Assembly: GCA_030150045.1 (NCBI GenBank)
Contig: JASLGM010000028.1
Coordinates: forward strand, 62,001-126,000
Length of the DNA stretch: 64,000 nt
Direction: 5' to 3'
From: Taishania sp.
GTDB taxonomy: Bacteria > Bacteroidota > Bacteroidia > Flavobacteriales_D > Crocinitomicaceae
The notes beneath the pieces are model-generated. The model did no database searches and had not been told where the DNA came from. It saw nothing but the letters and a program-made list of their open reading frames with translations. Shown piece by piece: positions 63,013 through 64,000 of the stretch (position 1 is its first letter; the number at the start of each line of letters is the position of its first letter). A program made the translations under genes and the position numbers.

Positions 63013-64000
63013 ATGCGCCATATTTTATTATTATGTGCCGTAACCATTTGTAATGTAGTCTTATTTGGACAGACAAATGTGAAAACGGTCGTAGATGCTG
63101 AAACAGAAAAACCGTTAAAAGATGTTTTTGTTTACAGCGAAAAAGGACAATTCGTCTATCAAACATTAGTGGATGGGAAGGTCATTTTACCAGATAGTAT
63201 TTCCCTAATAATAACGCTTACTTTAGAAGGCTACAAGTCCTTATATTATGATTTGAGCCACGATCACGGGGATACTATCTTGCTTTCCAAAAGTGCTCAA
63301 TTGTTAGAAGAGGTTGCCATTGTTTGGCAGTCATCTTATTTGGGATTGCCTACTTTTGCTAACATTGATTCTCGTTCGGTGGAGCAGTTAAATGCCATTC
63401 CACATTCCAATATCATGCAGTCCTTAAATGAAATTCCTGGTGTTTATACATCTAATACAGGTACTGGAATTTCGAAACCTGTGATTCGAGGGTTACAAGG
63501 AAATCGTATACTTACCCTTTTCAATGGATATAAACTTGAAGGACAGCAATGGGGAGGTGATCATGGATTAGGCATTACTGAATTAGGTGTAGAACGTGTG
63601 AATGTGATTAAAGGACCTTCGGCCTTACTTTATGGAGCAGATGCTATTGGAGGTGTTTTAATTTTTCAGGATGGTTTTCAGCAGTTAAAAGAAGGATTTC
63701 GTTTATCAGCAAGCTCACAGTTTGAAAGTAATACTATGGGAAGTACAACAAATGTGACTGCAAATCAGCGAAATGGAAATTGGGCTTGGCAAGCAGGAGG
63801 ACGTTTTTCTTCACATGCAGATTACAAGATAGGGAAAGAGCAATTTGTAAAGAATTCACGTTTCTTGGAATACAATGCCAAAGCTGGGGTTGGGTATTTT
63901 GGTCGTAAGTGGGAAAGCTCGATCCAATTTTTGATGACACGCAACCAAATTGGTTTACCTGGACATACCCACGGATCTGATTTTAGTGCAAGTCAGTTTA
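63013..64000 (+). CDS. TonB-dependent receptor, N-terminal part (cut by window edge)
   Basis: The open frame runs to the window end (329 codons). It has a signal peptide (ILLLCAVTICNVVLFGQ), a carboxypeptidase-regulatory-like domain (AETEKPLKDVFVYSEKGQ), and a plug domain with IMQSLNEIPGVYTSNTGTG, KPVIRGLQGNRILTLFNGYK, VERVNVIKGPSALLYGADAI, all signatures of TonB-dependent receptors. The barrel begins near residue 225. QQWGGDHGLGI and the His-rich neighbour are reminiscent of metal receptors of the ZnuD type (inference). Start at 63013 chosen as first ATG with a signal. Confidence 0.87.
   Translation, partial: MRHILLLCAVTICNVVLFGQTNVKTVVDAETEKPLKDVFVYSEKGQFVYQTLVDGKVILPDSISLIITLTLEGYKSLYYDLSHDHGDTILLSKSAQLLEEVAIVWQSSYLGLPTFANIDSRSVEQLNAIPHSNIMQSLNEIPGVYTSNTGTGISKPVIRGLQGNRILTLFNGYKLEGQQWGGDHGLGITELGVERVNVIKGPSALLYGADAIGGVLIFQDGFQQLKEGFRLSASSQFESNTMGSTTNVTANQRNGNWAWQAGGRFSSHADYKIGKEQFVKNSRFLEYNAKAGVGYFGRKWESSIQFLMTRNQIGLPGHTHGSDFSASQF

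Overview
The window is an AT-rich bacterial chromosome segment from a member of the Bacteroidota, most likely Flavobacteriales and perhaps near the Crocinitomicaceae/Fluviicola group (this placement is inferred from gene content). The evidence is: type IX secretion system (T9SS) type B cargo proteins with PorP/SprF and PorE-like partners; promoters of the Bacteroidetes form (TTTG, about 19 bases, TAnnTTTG); a CusA-type pump fused to its TolC-like outer-membrane domain; long NusB and LepB; and the parA-parB-DUF5683-dapB-lepB-WbqC gene order.

Layout. 1-401 is the start of secA (minus strand, cut by the window edge). 808-8.4 kb holds a LysM glucosaminidase, an unknown helical protein, an outer-membrane FadL-like protein with a repetitive lipoprotein, and prolyl-tRNA synthetase. 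8.5-13 kb holds a small unknown gene, two tRNA-Glu genes, rpsT, a putative porin and fabG. 13.2-17.5 kb is a minus-strand operon of lipoprotein, small secreted protein and a TerB-like/ABCG fusion transporter. 17.6-21.6 kb holds hemB, an M50 membrane protease, an Smr protein, a thioredoxin protein and a lipoprotein. 22.2-28.1 kb is a heavy-metal efflux operon. 28.5-32.3 kb holds an acetyltransferase, fmt, a MATE transporter and an RlmI-like methyltransferase. 32.4-38.6 kb holds an ABC ATPase, a YihY protein, an S24-type repressor, RecQ and ilvE. 39-45.5 kb is a seven-gene operon from parA down to an exonuclease/phosphatase-family lipoprotein. 45.6-49.8 kb holds a PUR protein, an ABC exporter, nusB, a DUF1573 lipoprotein and yajC. 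49.9-61.1 kb is a T9SS type B operon with two cargo/PorP pairs and one PorE-like protein. The end holds a DUF4294 protein, a lipoprotein, a His-rich protein and the start of a TonB-dependent receptor.

The most unusual signal lies between genes. Seven copies of a 143-146 bp element (family A) are scattered over the window on both strands. Their sequences differ, but the differences compensate: at least four successive helices keep pairing through paired changes, around a nearly invariant apical loop (core TGCGACCAA-n-GGAAGCAC) and a GTGAAC motif on each arm. Mismatches at paired positions are mostly G-T in one reading direction, which suggests the transcribed or selected strand. I recognise no known RNA class. 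A second family (B, five copies, 88-137 bp) forms two variable perfect hairpins between conserved ends. Four A copies lie 27-46 bp from a B copy, always on the same relative strand.

No phage, insertion sequence transposase, CRISPR array or rRNA operon was seen. Functional calls rest on motif recognition from the translated sequence and were not checked against any database.
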